From Candidatus Rubrivivax defluviihabitans (GTDB taxonomy: Bacteria > Pseudomonadota > Gammaproteobacteria > Burkholderiales > Burkholderiaceae_C), in NCBI GenBank assembly GCA_016709385.1, contig JADJMW010000009.1:186001-250000 (forward strand): a DNA stretch of 64,000 bases, read 5' to 3'. Below the pieces are notes generated by a model that saw only the letters and a program-made list of their open reading frames with translations, was not told where the DNA came from and searched no databases. Position 1 is the first letter of the stretch. Each line of letters starts with the position of its first letter. Positions 32,148-40,055 of the stretch are shown here, in pieces. Both the position numbers and the translations under genes were made by a program.

Positions 32148-34049
32148 TGGGACCGCTTCAGCCGCTTCCACCGGCTCGGGCAGCGAGGACCAGGCTTTCA
32201 GCGCGCGCAGCAGCGGCCGCTTCTTGGACTGGTGCGACTGCATGCGCCGCAGGATGTCGTCCAGCGTGCGGATGGCGTCCAGGATGTGCGGGCCCTTGTT
32301 GAGCATCACGCATTCGGCGCGTTCCGACATGGCGGCGTCGGTGATCTCGGCGCGCGAGGGCAGGCCGGTCTTGGCCAGCGTCTCCAGCACCTGGGTGGCC
32401 CACACCACCGGCACGTGCGCGGCTTCGCAGGCCCACAGGATCTCTTCCTGAATCTCGGCCAGCCGTTCGTAGCCGCATTCCACCGCCAGGTCGCCGCGCG
32501 CGATCATCACGCCGGCGCCCGGGCCCGCCATCGCGGCGAGCAGCATCTCGGGCAGGTGCTCGAAGCCGCGCTGGGTCTCGACCTTGATGACCAGGCCCAG
32601 GTGCGCGGCGTCCAACTCCTTCAACCGCTGGCGCAGCAGCACGATGTCGGCCGCCGACTGGGCGAACGACAGGCCCACCAGGTCGGCGCACTGTGCCACC
32701 ACTTCCAGGTCCTGCAGGTCCTTGGCGCTCAGCGCCGGCAGCTCGAGCCGGGTGTCGGGCAGGTTGATGCCCTTGTCGGCCAGCAGCTTCTCGCCTTCGT
32801 TTCGGGCGTGCGTGATCTCGACCTCCAGGCGCCCCGCCACCTGGCGGCGCACGATGCCGCCGATGCGGCCGTCGTCGAACCAGATGCGCTCGCCCTTGCG
32901 CACCTGGGCCAGCGCCTCGGGCAGCGTGCAGGCGATGGTGGCCGGCGCCGCGGGTTGGCCCTTGCGCGCGGCCAGTGGCCCGTGGCCCATGCCTTCGGGC
33001 ACCACTTGCAGCCGGTCGCCGCGGTGCAGCAGCAGGGCGCCTGACCGTGCCGGCAGGTCGGTGATGCGCGTCTGCAGGTCGTGTGCGTGCCGGCGTCGCA
33101 GCCGCAGCACGGTGTCGGGGGTCAGGTAGGCCGTCTGCATGCACTCGACCAGCACGCCCTCGGGCTGGCGCTCGAGCACTTTCAGGCGACGTTGCGCCAG
33201 CCGCGCATCGGTCAGCTGGATCCGGCTGTCTTCGTCCACTTCGGCCAGCCAGGCCGCGTCCACGCCGACGCAGAAGGCGGCATCCGGCAAGACGGCGGTC
33301 GACCCATGCGGACGCAGGCCCAGGCGGGCTGGCGCTGTCACGCGTCCGAAAGCGTCCTTGGTCGGCTTGAGCCTGGCCACCTCCGGGCTGCCGGCGATGG
33401 GACCGGTGCGCAGCTTGGGTCCGCCCAGGTCCATCAGCACGCGCACCGGGCGCTCCAGCTTGCGCGCGGCACGGCGCACGCTGCGCGCCATGGCCGCCCA
33501 CTCGGCGGCGCCATCGTGCGCACAATTGATGCGCGCGATATCCATGCCGGTGGCGACCAGGTCGTTGACGAGGTCGTCGTCGTGCGCCGCGTCACTGGGA
33601 AGCGTGACCATGATGCGCACCGATCGTTCCCTGGGGACGGCGCCGAACAAGGCCTGGGCATGACGGTCCAGGCGTGCCGGGCCGCTCTGGGATCCCGTGG
33701 GTTCATCGTGCGAGAGCGCCGTCCAGGGCCGCCCGGTCAACCGATGCAGGATGCCCAGCACCTTGTCCAGGTTGGCCAGCACATGGGTTTCGGCCCGGCC
33801 CAGCGAAGACAGACCCATGCGGGCCAGCTGCTCCTGCAGGCTGCGCAGGTCGTGGCGCCGCAGCGCCAGGTAGTGGGCCAGGTTGGTGGCGCTGGCTGTA
33901 TGCGTAGCGTCGGCCTGGCGCAGCCACGAAGCGAGACGCACTTCATTCCTGAGCATCGACTCGCGCAATGCCCACAAGTCGCGAATCAGCGCTTCACACG
34001 CAGGAATGTCCCAGGCGTCAGCCGAGCTGGGCGCTTTCTTCGGTTTCAT
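32136..34049 (-). CDS. Pyruvate-kinase-like protein with a long N-terminal extension
   Basis: A 637-residue protein. Residues 1-130 are an alpha-helical extension unlike standard pyruvate kinases. The kinase core follows, with I-M-V-T-L-P-S, G-M-D-I-A-R-I-N-C-A-H-D, D-L-G-G-P-K-L-R-T-G, K-V-E-T-Q-R-G, I-A-R-G-D-L-A-V-E and W-A-T-Q-V-L-E-T-L. The regulatory C-terminal domain of normal PK is absent. Substrate residues are near-canonical, so it may make pyruvate and ATP from PEP, or it may be a regulatory variant. Its ATG lies 32 bp inside the upstream glycosyltransferase gene, so the two are co-transcribed. The longer upstream open frame (to 34304) is only a shadow. Confidence 0.75.
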   Translation of the reverse strand: MKPKKAPSSADAWDIPACEALIRDLWALRESMLRNEVRLASWLRQADATHTASATNLAHYLALRRHDLRSLQEQLARMGLSSLGRAETHVLANLDKVLGILHRLTGRPWTALSHDEPTGSQSGPARLDRHAQALFGAVPRERSVRIMVTLPSDAAHDDDLVNDLVATGMDIARINCAHDGAAEWAAMARSVRRAARKLERPVRVLMDLGGPKLRTGPIAGSPEVARLKPTKDAFGRVTAPARLGLRPHGSTAVLPDAAFCVGVDAAWLAEVDEDSRIQLTDARLAQRRLKVLERQPEGVLVECMQTAYLTPDTVLRLRRRHAHDLQTRITDLPARSGALLLHRGDRLQVVPEGMGHGPLAARKGQPAAPATIACTLPEALAQVRKGERIWFDDGRIGGIVRRQVAGRLEVEITHARNEGEKLLADKGINLPDTRLELPALSAKDLQDLEVVAQCADLVGLSFAQSAADIVLLRQRLKELDAAHLGLVIKVETQRGFEHLPEMLLAAMAGPGAGVMIARGDLAVECGYERLAEIQEEILWACEAAHVPVVWATQVLETLAKTGLPSRAEITDAAMSERAECVMLNKGPHILDAIRTLDDILRRMQSHQSKKRPLLRALKAWSSLPEPVEAAEAVPASP

Positions 34050-35352
34050 CGATGACGGTTCCAGCCTGAGTCTGCGTGCGCCGTGTGGCAGTTTGATGAC
34101 AGTCCGCCGGTGGCAAAGTCCGGCGCCGGAGCCACAGCTCGGCAGCCCGGTCCCTGGCCATGCCCTTGGCCATCGCCACCAGGTATTCGGTCTCGATGGC
34201 CTGCACGATGCTTTCCCAGTCCAGTCGGCGGGCCGTGGCGCGCGCTCGCACCCCCATCGCGCGGGCAGCGGGCGGGTTGGCGGCCAGGCAGGCTGCCGCG
34301 GCACAGAAGCCTCGACTTTCGCCCGAACGCACGATCAGGCCATTCTCGGCGTGTCGAACGAGCTGCGCGGCGGCCGCGCAGTCGTAGGCCACCAGCGCCA
34401 GCCCGCTGGCCATGGCCTCGGGCACCACGTTGCCGAAGGTCTCGGTCAGGCTGGGGAAGAGGAACAGGTCGGCCGATGCGTAATGCGCCGCCAGGTCGCC
34501 GCCGCGGCGCACGCCGGCGAAAACGGCGTCCGGGCACCGCCGCTGCAGACTGGCCCGTTCGGGTCCGTCGCCCACCAATACCAGGCATGCGCCGGGCGTC
34601 ACACCACGCACGGCCTCGAACGCGGCGAGCAGGTCACCCAGGTTCTTCTCCAGCGCCAGGCGTCCGACATACAGCACCACCGGGTCGTGCGGCGCGGCAC
34701 CCCAGCTCGCGCGCAGCGCCTCACTGCGCCGTGCCGGGTCGAACAGGGCCGTGTCGACGCCGCGCGACACCACGCGCAAACGCTCGAAGCCACCGGCCGC
34801 GAGCTCGCCGCGCAGAGCGTCGGTCGGCACCATGGTCGCGGCGGTGCGATTGTGGAAGTGGCGCAGGTAGCCCATGATCGGCCGGCGCAGCCACGCCACG
34901 CCGTAGTGGCTGCTGTAGGCGTGGAAGTTGGTCCGGAAGTCCGACACCACCGGCAGCCCCAGTCGCGCCGCCGCCTGCAGCGCCGACCAGCCCAGTGGTC
35001 CTTCGGTGACGAGATGCACCACGTCCGGTCGCTGCATGGCCCAATGTCGCATCAGGGCGCGACGGCACGGCAGCCCCATCCTGAGCTCCGGGTATCGTGG
35101 AATGGACAACCCGCGCACGAGCATCTCGGCAGCGCCACCCTCGGCACTGGCCCGGTCGGCCGGGCCCTGGCGCGGCCGCACCAGGGCCGGATCATGCCCG
35201 CGCTGGCGCAGGCCCGCCACCACACGCGAGATGGTTGCCGCCACGCCGTTGACCTCGGGCGGGTAGGTCTCGGTGACCACGGCCACGCGCAGCCGCCGAG
35301 GGTGCGGCGTGTCGCTGCCGCATGAAGAGGTGTCGCCTGAAGGTGTCGCCAT
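34018..35352 (-). CDS. GT4-family glycosyltransferase, probable glycolipid synthase
   Basis: A 444-residue GT-B enzyme. The acceptor-side start V-V-T-E-T-Y-P-P-E-V-N-G-V-A is followed by the donor-site motifs L-Y-V-G-R-L-A-L-E-K-N-L (near 234) and F-P-S-L-T-E-T-F-G-N-V-V-P-E-A-M-A-S-G-L (near 310). It resembles the SqdX/MgtA-type transferases that glycosylate diacylglycerol. A mannosyl or other lipid acceptor is possible. An alternative GTG start at 35286 would begin right before the conserved start. A PhoB-like box ends 23 bp upstream of the ATG. Confidence 0.8.
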   Translation of the reverse strand: MATPSGDTSSCGSDTPHPRRLRVAVVTETYPPEVNGVAATISRVVAGLRQRGHDPALVRPRQGPADRASAEGGAAEMLVRGLSIPRYPELRMGLPCRRALMRHWAMQRPDVVHLVTEGPLGWSALQAAARLGLPVVSDFRTNFHAYSSHYGVAWLRRPIMGYLRHFHNRTAATMVPTDALRGELAAGGFERLRVVSRGVDTALFDPARRSEALRASWGAAPHDPVVLYVGRLALEKNLGDLLAAFEAVRGVTPGACLVLVGDGPERASLQRRCPDAVFAGVRRGGDLAAHYASADLFLFPSLTETFGNVVPEAMASGLALVAYDCAAAAQLVRHAENGLIVRSGESRGFCAAAACLAANPPAARAMGVRARATARRLDWESIVQAIETEYLVAMAKGMARDRAAELWLRRRTLPPADCHQTATRRTQTQAGTVIDETEESAQLG

Positions 35353-35358
35353 GCCGGC

Positions 35359-35392
35359 ATGTTGACGGCGCCCGGCAACAGTTCTGTGACAA
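35359..35392 (-). promoter_or_regulatory. Candidate Pho box and -10 for the GT4 glycosyltransferase
   Basis: Read on the minus strand: TTGTCAC, AGAA, CTGTTGC (35392-35375), then exactly 10 bases, then CAACAT (35364-35359) as a possible -10. PhoB sites have the form CTGTCAT, 4 bases, CTGTCAC, and replace the -35 element. The predicted start of transcription falls at about the ATG (35352), so the mRNA would be leaderless unless translation begins at 35286. Confidence 0.5.
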
Positions 35393-35420
35393 GGCCGGTG
35401 GGCCGCGACGCGACACCGGA

Positions 35421-35454
35421 CCGTCACGCTGTTTTCACGGCCGGACCGCAGCAT
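35421..35454 (+). promoter_or_regulatory. Candidate Pho box and -10 for the Mpo1-like membrane protein
   Basis: CCGTCAC, GCTG, TTTTCAC (35421-35438), then 10 bases, then CAGCAT (35449-35454). The spacing is identical to the other candidate boxes of the island. It faces away from the GT4 box 28 bp to its left, making a divergent regulated pair. Confidence 0.55.
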
Positions 35455-35515
35455 TGCGCCACGCCGGCGGAAATGCCCGCGGCGCGACCCCGGACCGATT
35501 TCCAAGGAGCCCGCC

Positions 35516-36124
35516 ATGAAGGAATTTCTCGAGGCCCTGCGCGTGCAGCGCTGGGACGACCACCGCTACTACCACCACAGCCGCATCAACCAGTCGCTGC
35601 ACCTCGTCAGTGCGCTGAGCTTCATCGTCGCCTACGGGCTGCTGTTCGTCGACCCGGCGGCTGCCGCGTTGCTGGCCTGGGGCGTGTCGATGACGACGCG
35701 CCAGGCCGGCCACTTCTTCTTCGAGCCCAGGGGCTACGACCACGTCAACCGGGCCACGCACGAGCACAAGGAGGCCATCAAGGTCGGCTACAACCTGCGC
35801 CGCAAGCTGGTGTTGATGTCGGCCTGGGCGGCGGCGCCGGTGCTGTTGTGGCTGGCGCCGACGCTGGGCGGGCTGATCGAGCCCGCCGCCACCTGGCGGG
35901 GCTGGCTGCACGACGTGGGCATCGCCTGGCTGGCGCTGGGCGTGGGTGGCCTGCTGTTCCGCACCGTGCACCTGTTCTTCCTGGCCGACGTGCGCACCGG
36001 CGTGGTGTGGGCGACCAAGATCCTCACGGATCCCTTCCACGACGTGATGCTGTACTGGCGTGCGCCGCTGCACCTGCTGCGCGGCGAACGCATGGACCCG
36101 ATGCACCACGCACGGCACTCTTGA
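35516..36124 (+). CDS. Membrane protein resembling the Mpo1/DUF962 family
   Basis: A 202-residue protein with about four membrane helices. The start has Y-Y-H-H-S-R-I-N-Q-S-L-H, and helix 2 ends R-Q-A-G-H-F-F-F-E. Mpo1/DUF962 proteins (iron-dependent dioxygenases acting on 2-hydroxy fatty acids in yeast) share an H-H-x-P-x-N...H and Q-x-x-G-H-x-x-F-E layout, so I infer a distant relative. The histidines could bind a metal. AAGGAG at 35504-35509 fixes the start. A Pho box lies 78 bp upstream of the ATG. Family assignment is tentative. Confidence 0.55.
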   Translation: MKEFLEALRVQRWDDHRYYHHSRINQSLHLVSALSFIVAYGLLFVDPAAAALLAWGVSMTTRQAGHFFFEPRGYDHVNRATHEHKEAIKVGYNLRRKLVLMSAWAAAPVLLWLAPTLGGLIEPAATWRGWLHDVGIAWLALGVGGLLFRTVHLFFLADVRTGVVWATKILTDPFHDVMLYWRAPLHLLRGERMDPMHHARHS

Positions 36125-36125
36125 C

Positions 36126-36145
36126 GCCCGGCGCAGCAACCGGGC
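36126..36145. terminator. Hairpin between convergent membrane-protein and aminotransferase genes
   Basis: A 6-bp stem, GCCCGG and CCGGGC, with an 8-base loop fills the 21-bp gap between two converging genes and can serve both. Confidence 0.55.
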
Positions 36146-37795
36146 TCAGAAGCGATGGCTGAGCATCTCGCGCAGCACGCGCCGGCGGATGCTCTTGTCG
36201 GTGAGCCCGGGCGCTTGCCACCACCAGCCATCGGCTTGCATGGCCCGTGCCGCGGCGACGAAGCGCCGGCACACGGCGTCGAAGTCGGCCTGCGTGTAGT
36301 TCAGGCTGAACACCAGCCGCCCGGTGCCCACCCACGACAAGGCCAGCCCTTGTTCGCGCAGGTAGAACTGCAGCATCCAGTGGTAGCGGGCGGGCTGCGT
36401 GTAGAACACCGTCCACACCGTGGACAGATGCGCCACCCGTACCGGCACGCTGGCCTGTTCCAAGGCCCGATTGAGCTGGGCGGCACGCGCGTCCCAGGTG
36501 GTGTCCAGGCCGGCATAAAGGGCCTGCACGGGAGCGCTGTGCAGCCGCTCCAGGAAGACCTGCATCGCGCCCATCACATAGGGGTGCGAATTGAAGGTGC
36601 CGCGCGCGAAGCACAGGTCGGCCGGCCGGTCCTCGCGAAAGCGCTTCATCAATTCGCGCTTGCCGCAGACCACGCCCACGGGCAGGCCGCCGCCCAGCGT
36701 CTTGCCGTAGGTCACCATGTCGGCGCGCACGCCGAAATAGTCCTGCGCGCCGCCCGGGGCCAGCCGGAAGCCCAGGAAGACCTCGTCGAAGATGAGCACG
36801 ATGCCGCGCTCGCTGCAGACCCGGCGCAGCTTGTGCAGCCACTCGGTATAGGCCGCGCGGTCGAAGTGTGCGCGGCGGCTGCTGTCGACGAGCGTGCTGT
36901 CGCCCGGGGCATTGCGGTTGGGGTGCAGGGCCTGCAGCGGGTTGACGAGCACGCAGGCGATGTCGCGGCGCTTGCGCAACACGCGCAAGCTGTCGTCGTC
37001 CATCTCCTTGAGCGTATAGGTTCGGCCCGGCGGCAACGGGTTGCCGGGGCCTGGCTGCACGTCTTCCCACCAGCCGTGGTAGGCGCCGCTGAAGCGCACC
37101 AGATACTTGCGCCGGGTGTGATAGCGCGCCAGGCGCACCGCCTGCATCACGGCCTCGGTGCCCGACATGTGGAACGACACCTCGTCCAAGCCGGAGATGC
37201 GGCACAGCTGCTCCGCATTCCAGGCCACGGCCGGGTGGTAGCTGCCCAGCACGGGGCCGAGTGCGGCCGCGCGCGCACTGCCCTCGGCGATGCACGACTT
37301 GTAGAAGTCGTGGCCGAAGACATTCACGCCGTAGCTGCCGGTGAGGTCGAAAAAGCGACGGCCGTCCAGGTCGACGAGCCTGACGCCTTCGCTGCCCTGC
37401 ACGAAGGCGCCCACGGCGATGTGCTGGCGCAGGAAGGCGCTGTACTGGAACGGCACGCGGTAGGCGCCGGTGAACTGCAGGTCGGAGATGTGCTCGCGCG
37501 CCTGCTGGGTGAGTGCCACCGAAGCCGGGTGGCGCGACGCCAGCTGCCCGGCCAGCCGGAAGAAGCCCTCGCGCCGCCGCGCCACCACGTCGGCCGGCGC
37601 ACCGTCGGAGTCGAAGAAGCGTTCTTCGTCGTAGGCATAACCCGGCACCAGCGCCGCCACGCGCTTGGCCAAACGCGAATGGCCGGCCAGCGAGGGGTGC
37701 TTGGCCAGCGAAAGCTCGAGCCGCCGGCGCGCCAGCGGCCAGGTCGCCGCAGCGGCAGCCAGTGCGGCGGCGGTATAGGCAAGGGTTTCGTTCAT
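36146..37795 (-). CDS. Class III PLP aminotransferase with N-terminal membrane anchor
   Basis: A 549-residue protein. Residues 5-21 form a hydrophobic helix, and a 90-residue helical linker precedes a glutamate-1-semialdehyde-aminomutase-like domain. That domain has S-G-T-E-A-V-M-Q-A near 209, F-D-E-V-F-L-G-F near 322, and the PLP lysine in T-Y-G-K-T-L-G-G-G near 350. Such enzymes transfer or move amino groups on aldehydes or ketones. The membrane anchor and the lipid-gene neighbours suggest a lipid-linked or long-chain substrate, which is inference. A Pho box lies 40-60 bp upstream. It is divergent from the psd paralogue. Confidence 0.8.
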   Translation of the reverse strand: MNETLAYTAAALAAAAATWPLARRRLELSLAKHPSLAGHSRLAKRVAALVPGYAYDEERFFDSDGAPADVVARRREGFFRLAGQLASRHPASVALTQQAREHISDLQFTGAYRVPFQYSAFLRQHIAVGAFVQGSEGVRLVDLDGRRFFDLTGSYGVNVFGHDFYKSCIAEGSARAAALGPVLGSYHPAVAWNAEQLCRISGLDEVSFHMSGTEAVMQAVRLARYHTRRKYLVRFSGAYHGWWEDVQPGPGNPLPPGRTYTLKEMDDDSLRVLRKRRDIACVLVNPLQALHPNRNAPGDSTLVDSSRRAHFDRAAYTEWLHKLRRVCSERGIVLIFDEVFLGFRLAPGGAQDYFGVRADMVTYGKTLGGGLPVGVVCGKRELMKRFREDRPADLCFARGTFNSHPYVMGAMQVFLERLHSAPVQALYAGLDTTWDARAAQLNRALEQASVPVRVAHLSTVWTVFYTQPARYHWMLQFYLREQGLALSWVGTGRLVFSLNYTQADFDAVCRRFVAAARAMQADGWWWQAPGLTDKSIRRRVLREMLSHRF

Positions 37796-37821
37796 GGTCG
37801 TCCCGTGAAGGCAAGACCGTA

Positions 37822-37856
37822 CGTATATGGACTTCCGTTGACAGGCGAATGAAAAA
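37822..37856 (-). promoter_or_regulatory. Candidate Pho box and -10 for the aminotransferase (overlaps the psd start codon)
   Basis: On the minus strand: TTTTCAT, TCGC, CTGTCAA (37855-37838), then 10 bases, then TATACG (37827-37822). This is among the best matches to the PhoB consensus in the window. The box covers the ATG of the divergent psd gene (37849-37851), so PhoB binding could also affect psd. Confidence 0.6.
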
Positions 37857-38770
37857 CCACCCGGTCCCGACCGCTACCGCTCCCGCGCCGACCTGGCGTG
37901 ACCGGTTGCTGCTGCAGGAAGACCTGAATTTCCTGCTCACCAACCGCGTGCCGCGCCATCGCGCTCACGCGCTTCATGGGCTGGTTCAGCAAGCTGCGCA
38001 GCCCGTGGCTGTGCCGCGCCTCGGTGGCGGTGTGGCGGCTGTTCACCGAACTCGACCTGAGCGAAGCGAAACCGCGGCGCTACGCCAGCCTGCACGAAGT
38101 GTTCACGCGCGAGCTGCTACCCGGCGCACGCCCGCTGGACCCCGACCCGCGAACGCTCATCAGCCCCTGCGACGCCATCGTCGGCACCTGCGGCACCGTG
38201 CAGGCAGGCAGCGTGCTGCAGGCCAAGGGCTCGCCCTACGCCCTGGCCGAACTGTTCGGCCGCTCCGACCGCGCCGCGCCCTTCGAGGGCGGCAGCTATG
38301 TCACGCTGCGGCTCACCTCGGCGATGTACCACCGATTCCACGCACCGCACGACGGTCGCGTCGAGCATGTCACCTATATCAGCGGTGATACCTGGAACGT
38401 GAACCCGGTGGCGCTGGCGCGCGTGCAGCGCCTGTTCTGCCGCAACGAACGCGCCGTGATCCGCCTGCGGCTGGTCGACGGCACGCCGCTGGCGCTGGTG
38501 CCGGTGGCGGCCATCCTGGTGGCCAGCATCCGGCTGCATTTCCTGGACGTGCTGTTGCACCTGCGCTGGCGCGGCCCCAACGAGATGCCGTGTGACGCGC
38601 CGGTGCACAAGGGCCAGGAACTGGGCTGGTTCGAGCACGGCTCGACGATCATCGTTTTCGCGCCGCCCGGCGTGGGGCTGGCCCCGGGCATCACGCCGGG
38701 GCACCGCATCCGCATGGGCGAACCGCTGCTGCACCTGCCGCAGGGGCCGCAGCGGCTGCCCCGCCATTGA
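37849..38770 (+). CDS. Phosphatidylserine-decarboxylase paralogue (apparent +1 frameshift)
   Basis: A pyruvoyl-dependent decarboxylase of the PSD type, about 306 residues after repair. The core has F-T-R-E-L-L-P-G-A-R-P-L, S-P-C-D-A-I-V-G, Y-H-R-F-H-A-P and the self-cleavage site H-G-S-T near the C-terminus. The N-terminus (M-K-N-H-P-V...N-R-V-P-R) and the body (I-A-L-T-R-F-M-G-W-F-S-K-L) lie in different frames. Removing one C of CGCC at about 37956 joins them. PSD normally makes phosphatidylethanolamine. In a phosphate-starvation island it may act on another serine-type lipid, which is inference. MGD-like and plcP genes follow. Confidence 0.78.
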
Positions 38771-38776
38771 AGCCGG

Positions 38777-38810
38777 CTTTCACGTCGCCGTCACGGACGC
38801 AGCCGAGCAT
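38777..38810 (+). promoter_or_regulatory. Candidate Pho box and -10 for the MGDG-synthase-like gene
   Basis: CTTTCAC, GTCG, CCGTCAC (38777-38794), then 10 bases, then GAGCAT (38805-38810). The ATG follows 7 bases after the hexamer, so transcription would begin at the start codon. The site lies in the 47-bp gap after psd. Confidence 0.5.
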
Positions 38811-38817
38811 CGGCGCC

Positions 38818-40005
38818 ATGCTGAATGTCGATCTGGTCTGGTTCAACGCCGGCGGCGGCCACCGCGCCGCAGCGCAGGCACTCGAGCAGGTGATGCACGC
38901 CCAGGGTCGACCCTGGCACTTGCGCAAGGTCAACCTGACCGAGGTGGTGGACCCCACGGGCCGGTTCAAGCGCCTCACCGGCATCGAGCCCGAGGACGTG
39001 TACAACAAGCGGCTGGCCACCGGCTTCACGCTAGGCCTGGCGCAGGAGCTGAAGCTGCTGCAAGGCTTGATCCGCATCGGCCACGCCAGCCTGGTGCAGC
39101 GGCTGGCCCGGCACTGGCACGCCACGCGGCCAGACCTGGTGGTGTCGCTGATTCCCAATTTCAACCGCGCCCTGCACGACAGCCTGGCGCAGGCGCGGCC
39201 CGGGGTGCCCTTCGTGACGGTGCTCACCGACATGGCCGACCACCCGCCGCACTTCTGGGCCGAGCCCGGCACGGCGCAGCACCTGGTGTGCGGCACCGAG
39301 CACGCCATGGCGCAGGCGCTGGCGGGCGGCTGCGACCCGCGCCGCGTGCACCTGGTCAAGGGCATGATCCTGCGCCCGGAATTCCACCATGCCTTGCCGC
39401 TGGACCGGGCAGCCGAACGGGCCCGGCTCGGCCTGGATGCGCACACGCCCACCGGGCTGGTGCTGTTCGGCGGTGCCGGGTCCAGCGTCATGAAGCGCAT
39501 CGCCGCGCGCCTGCCCGAGACGCCGCTGATCCTGATGTGCGGCCGCAACGAGGCGCTGGCCGAGAGCCTGCGCGCGCTGCCGGCGCGCGCGCCGCGCATC
39601 GTGGTCGGTTACACACCCGAGGTGGCGCGCTGGATGAAGCTGGCCGACTTCTTCATCGGCAAGCCCGGCCCGGGCAGCCTGAGCGAAGCGGTGCAGCAAG
39701 GCTTGCCGGTGGTGGTGACGCGAAATGCCGCCACCATGCCGCAGGAGCGCTGGAATGCCGAGTGGGTGCGCCAGCACGGCCTGGGCGTGGTGCACCGCAG
39801 CTTTCGTACCGTGCGCGGCGCGGTGGCCGAGATCGTGGCCCGGCTGCCGGAGTACCAGGCGCGGGTGGGCCGCGTGGAGAACCGGGCCGCCTTCGAAGTG
39901 CCTGCGATCATCGAGCACCTGTTGGTGGCGAGCCGCCAGATGCCGGCTTCCCGGGTGCAGGGCGCACCGCCAGTGCGCGAGCTGGTACCGGCTTCACCGG
40001 CCTGA
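38818..40005 (+). CDS. MGDG-synthase-like glycosyltransferase (GT28)
   Basis: A 395-residue GT-B enzyme. The acceptor domain starts W-F-N-A-G-G-G-H-R-A-A-A-Q-A, the lipid-binding glycine loop of the MGDG synthase/MurG family. The donor domain has L-F-G-G-A-G-S-S-V-M-K near 219 and K-P-G-P-G-S-L-S-E-A near 282. Homologues transfer a sugar from a nucleotide-sugar to diacylglycerol, giving phosphorus-free glycolipids. The sugar cannot be told. A TTG at 38767 would lengthen the protein through the Pho box and is less likely than the ATG at 38818. Confidence 0.82.
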   Translation: MLNVDLVWFNAGGGHRAAAQALEQVMHAQGRPWHLRKVNLTEVVDPTGRFKRLTGIEPEDVYNKRLATGFTLGLAQELKLLQGLIRIGHASLVQRLARHWHATRPDLVVSLIPNFNRALHDSLAQARPGVPFVTVLTDMADHPPHFWAEPGTAQHLVCGTEHAMAQALAGGCDPRRVHLVKGMILRPEFHHALPLDRAAERARLGLDAHTPTGLVLFGGAGSSVMKRIAARLPETPLILMCGRNEALAESLRALPARAPRIVVGYTPEVARWMKLADFFIGKPGPGSLSEAVQQGLPVVVTRNAATMPQERWNAEWVRQHGLGVVHRSFRTVRGAVAEIVARLPEYQARVGRVENRAAFEVPAIIEHLLVASRQMPASRVQGAPPVRELVPASPA

Positions 40006-40012
40006 CGCAGAT

Positions 40013-40046
40013 CCGTCACAGCACCGTCGCGCGGCCGGTCGATCAT
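40013..40046 (+). promoter_or_regulatory. Candidate Pho box and -10 for plcP
   Basis: CCGTCAC, AGCA, CCGTCGC (40013-40030), then 10 bases, then GATCAT (40041-40046), which matches TATAAT at four of six positions. The ATG lies 9 bases after the hexamer, again giving an almost leaderless transcript. Confidence 0.5.
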
Positions 40047-40055
40047 CACCTGGAC

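Noticed and set aside
38767..38817. TTG start extending the MGDG-synthase-like protein
   Set aside because: The extension would run through the candidate Pho box and add residues before the conserved W-F-N-A-G-G-G-H start. The ATG at 38818 fits better.
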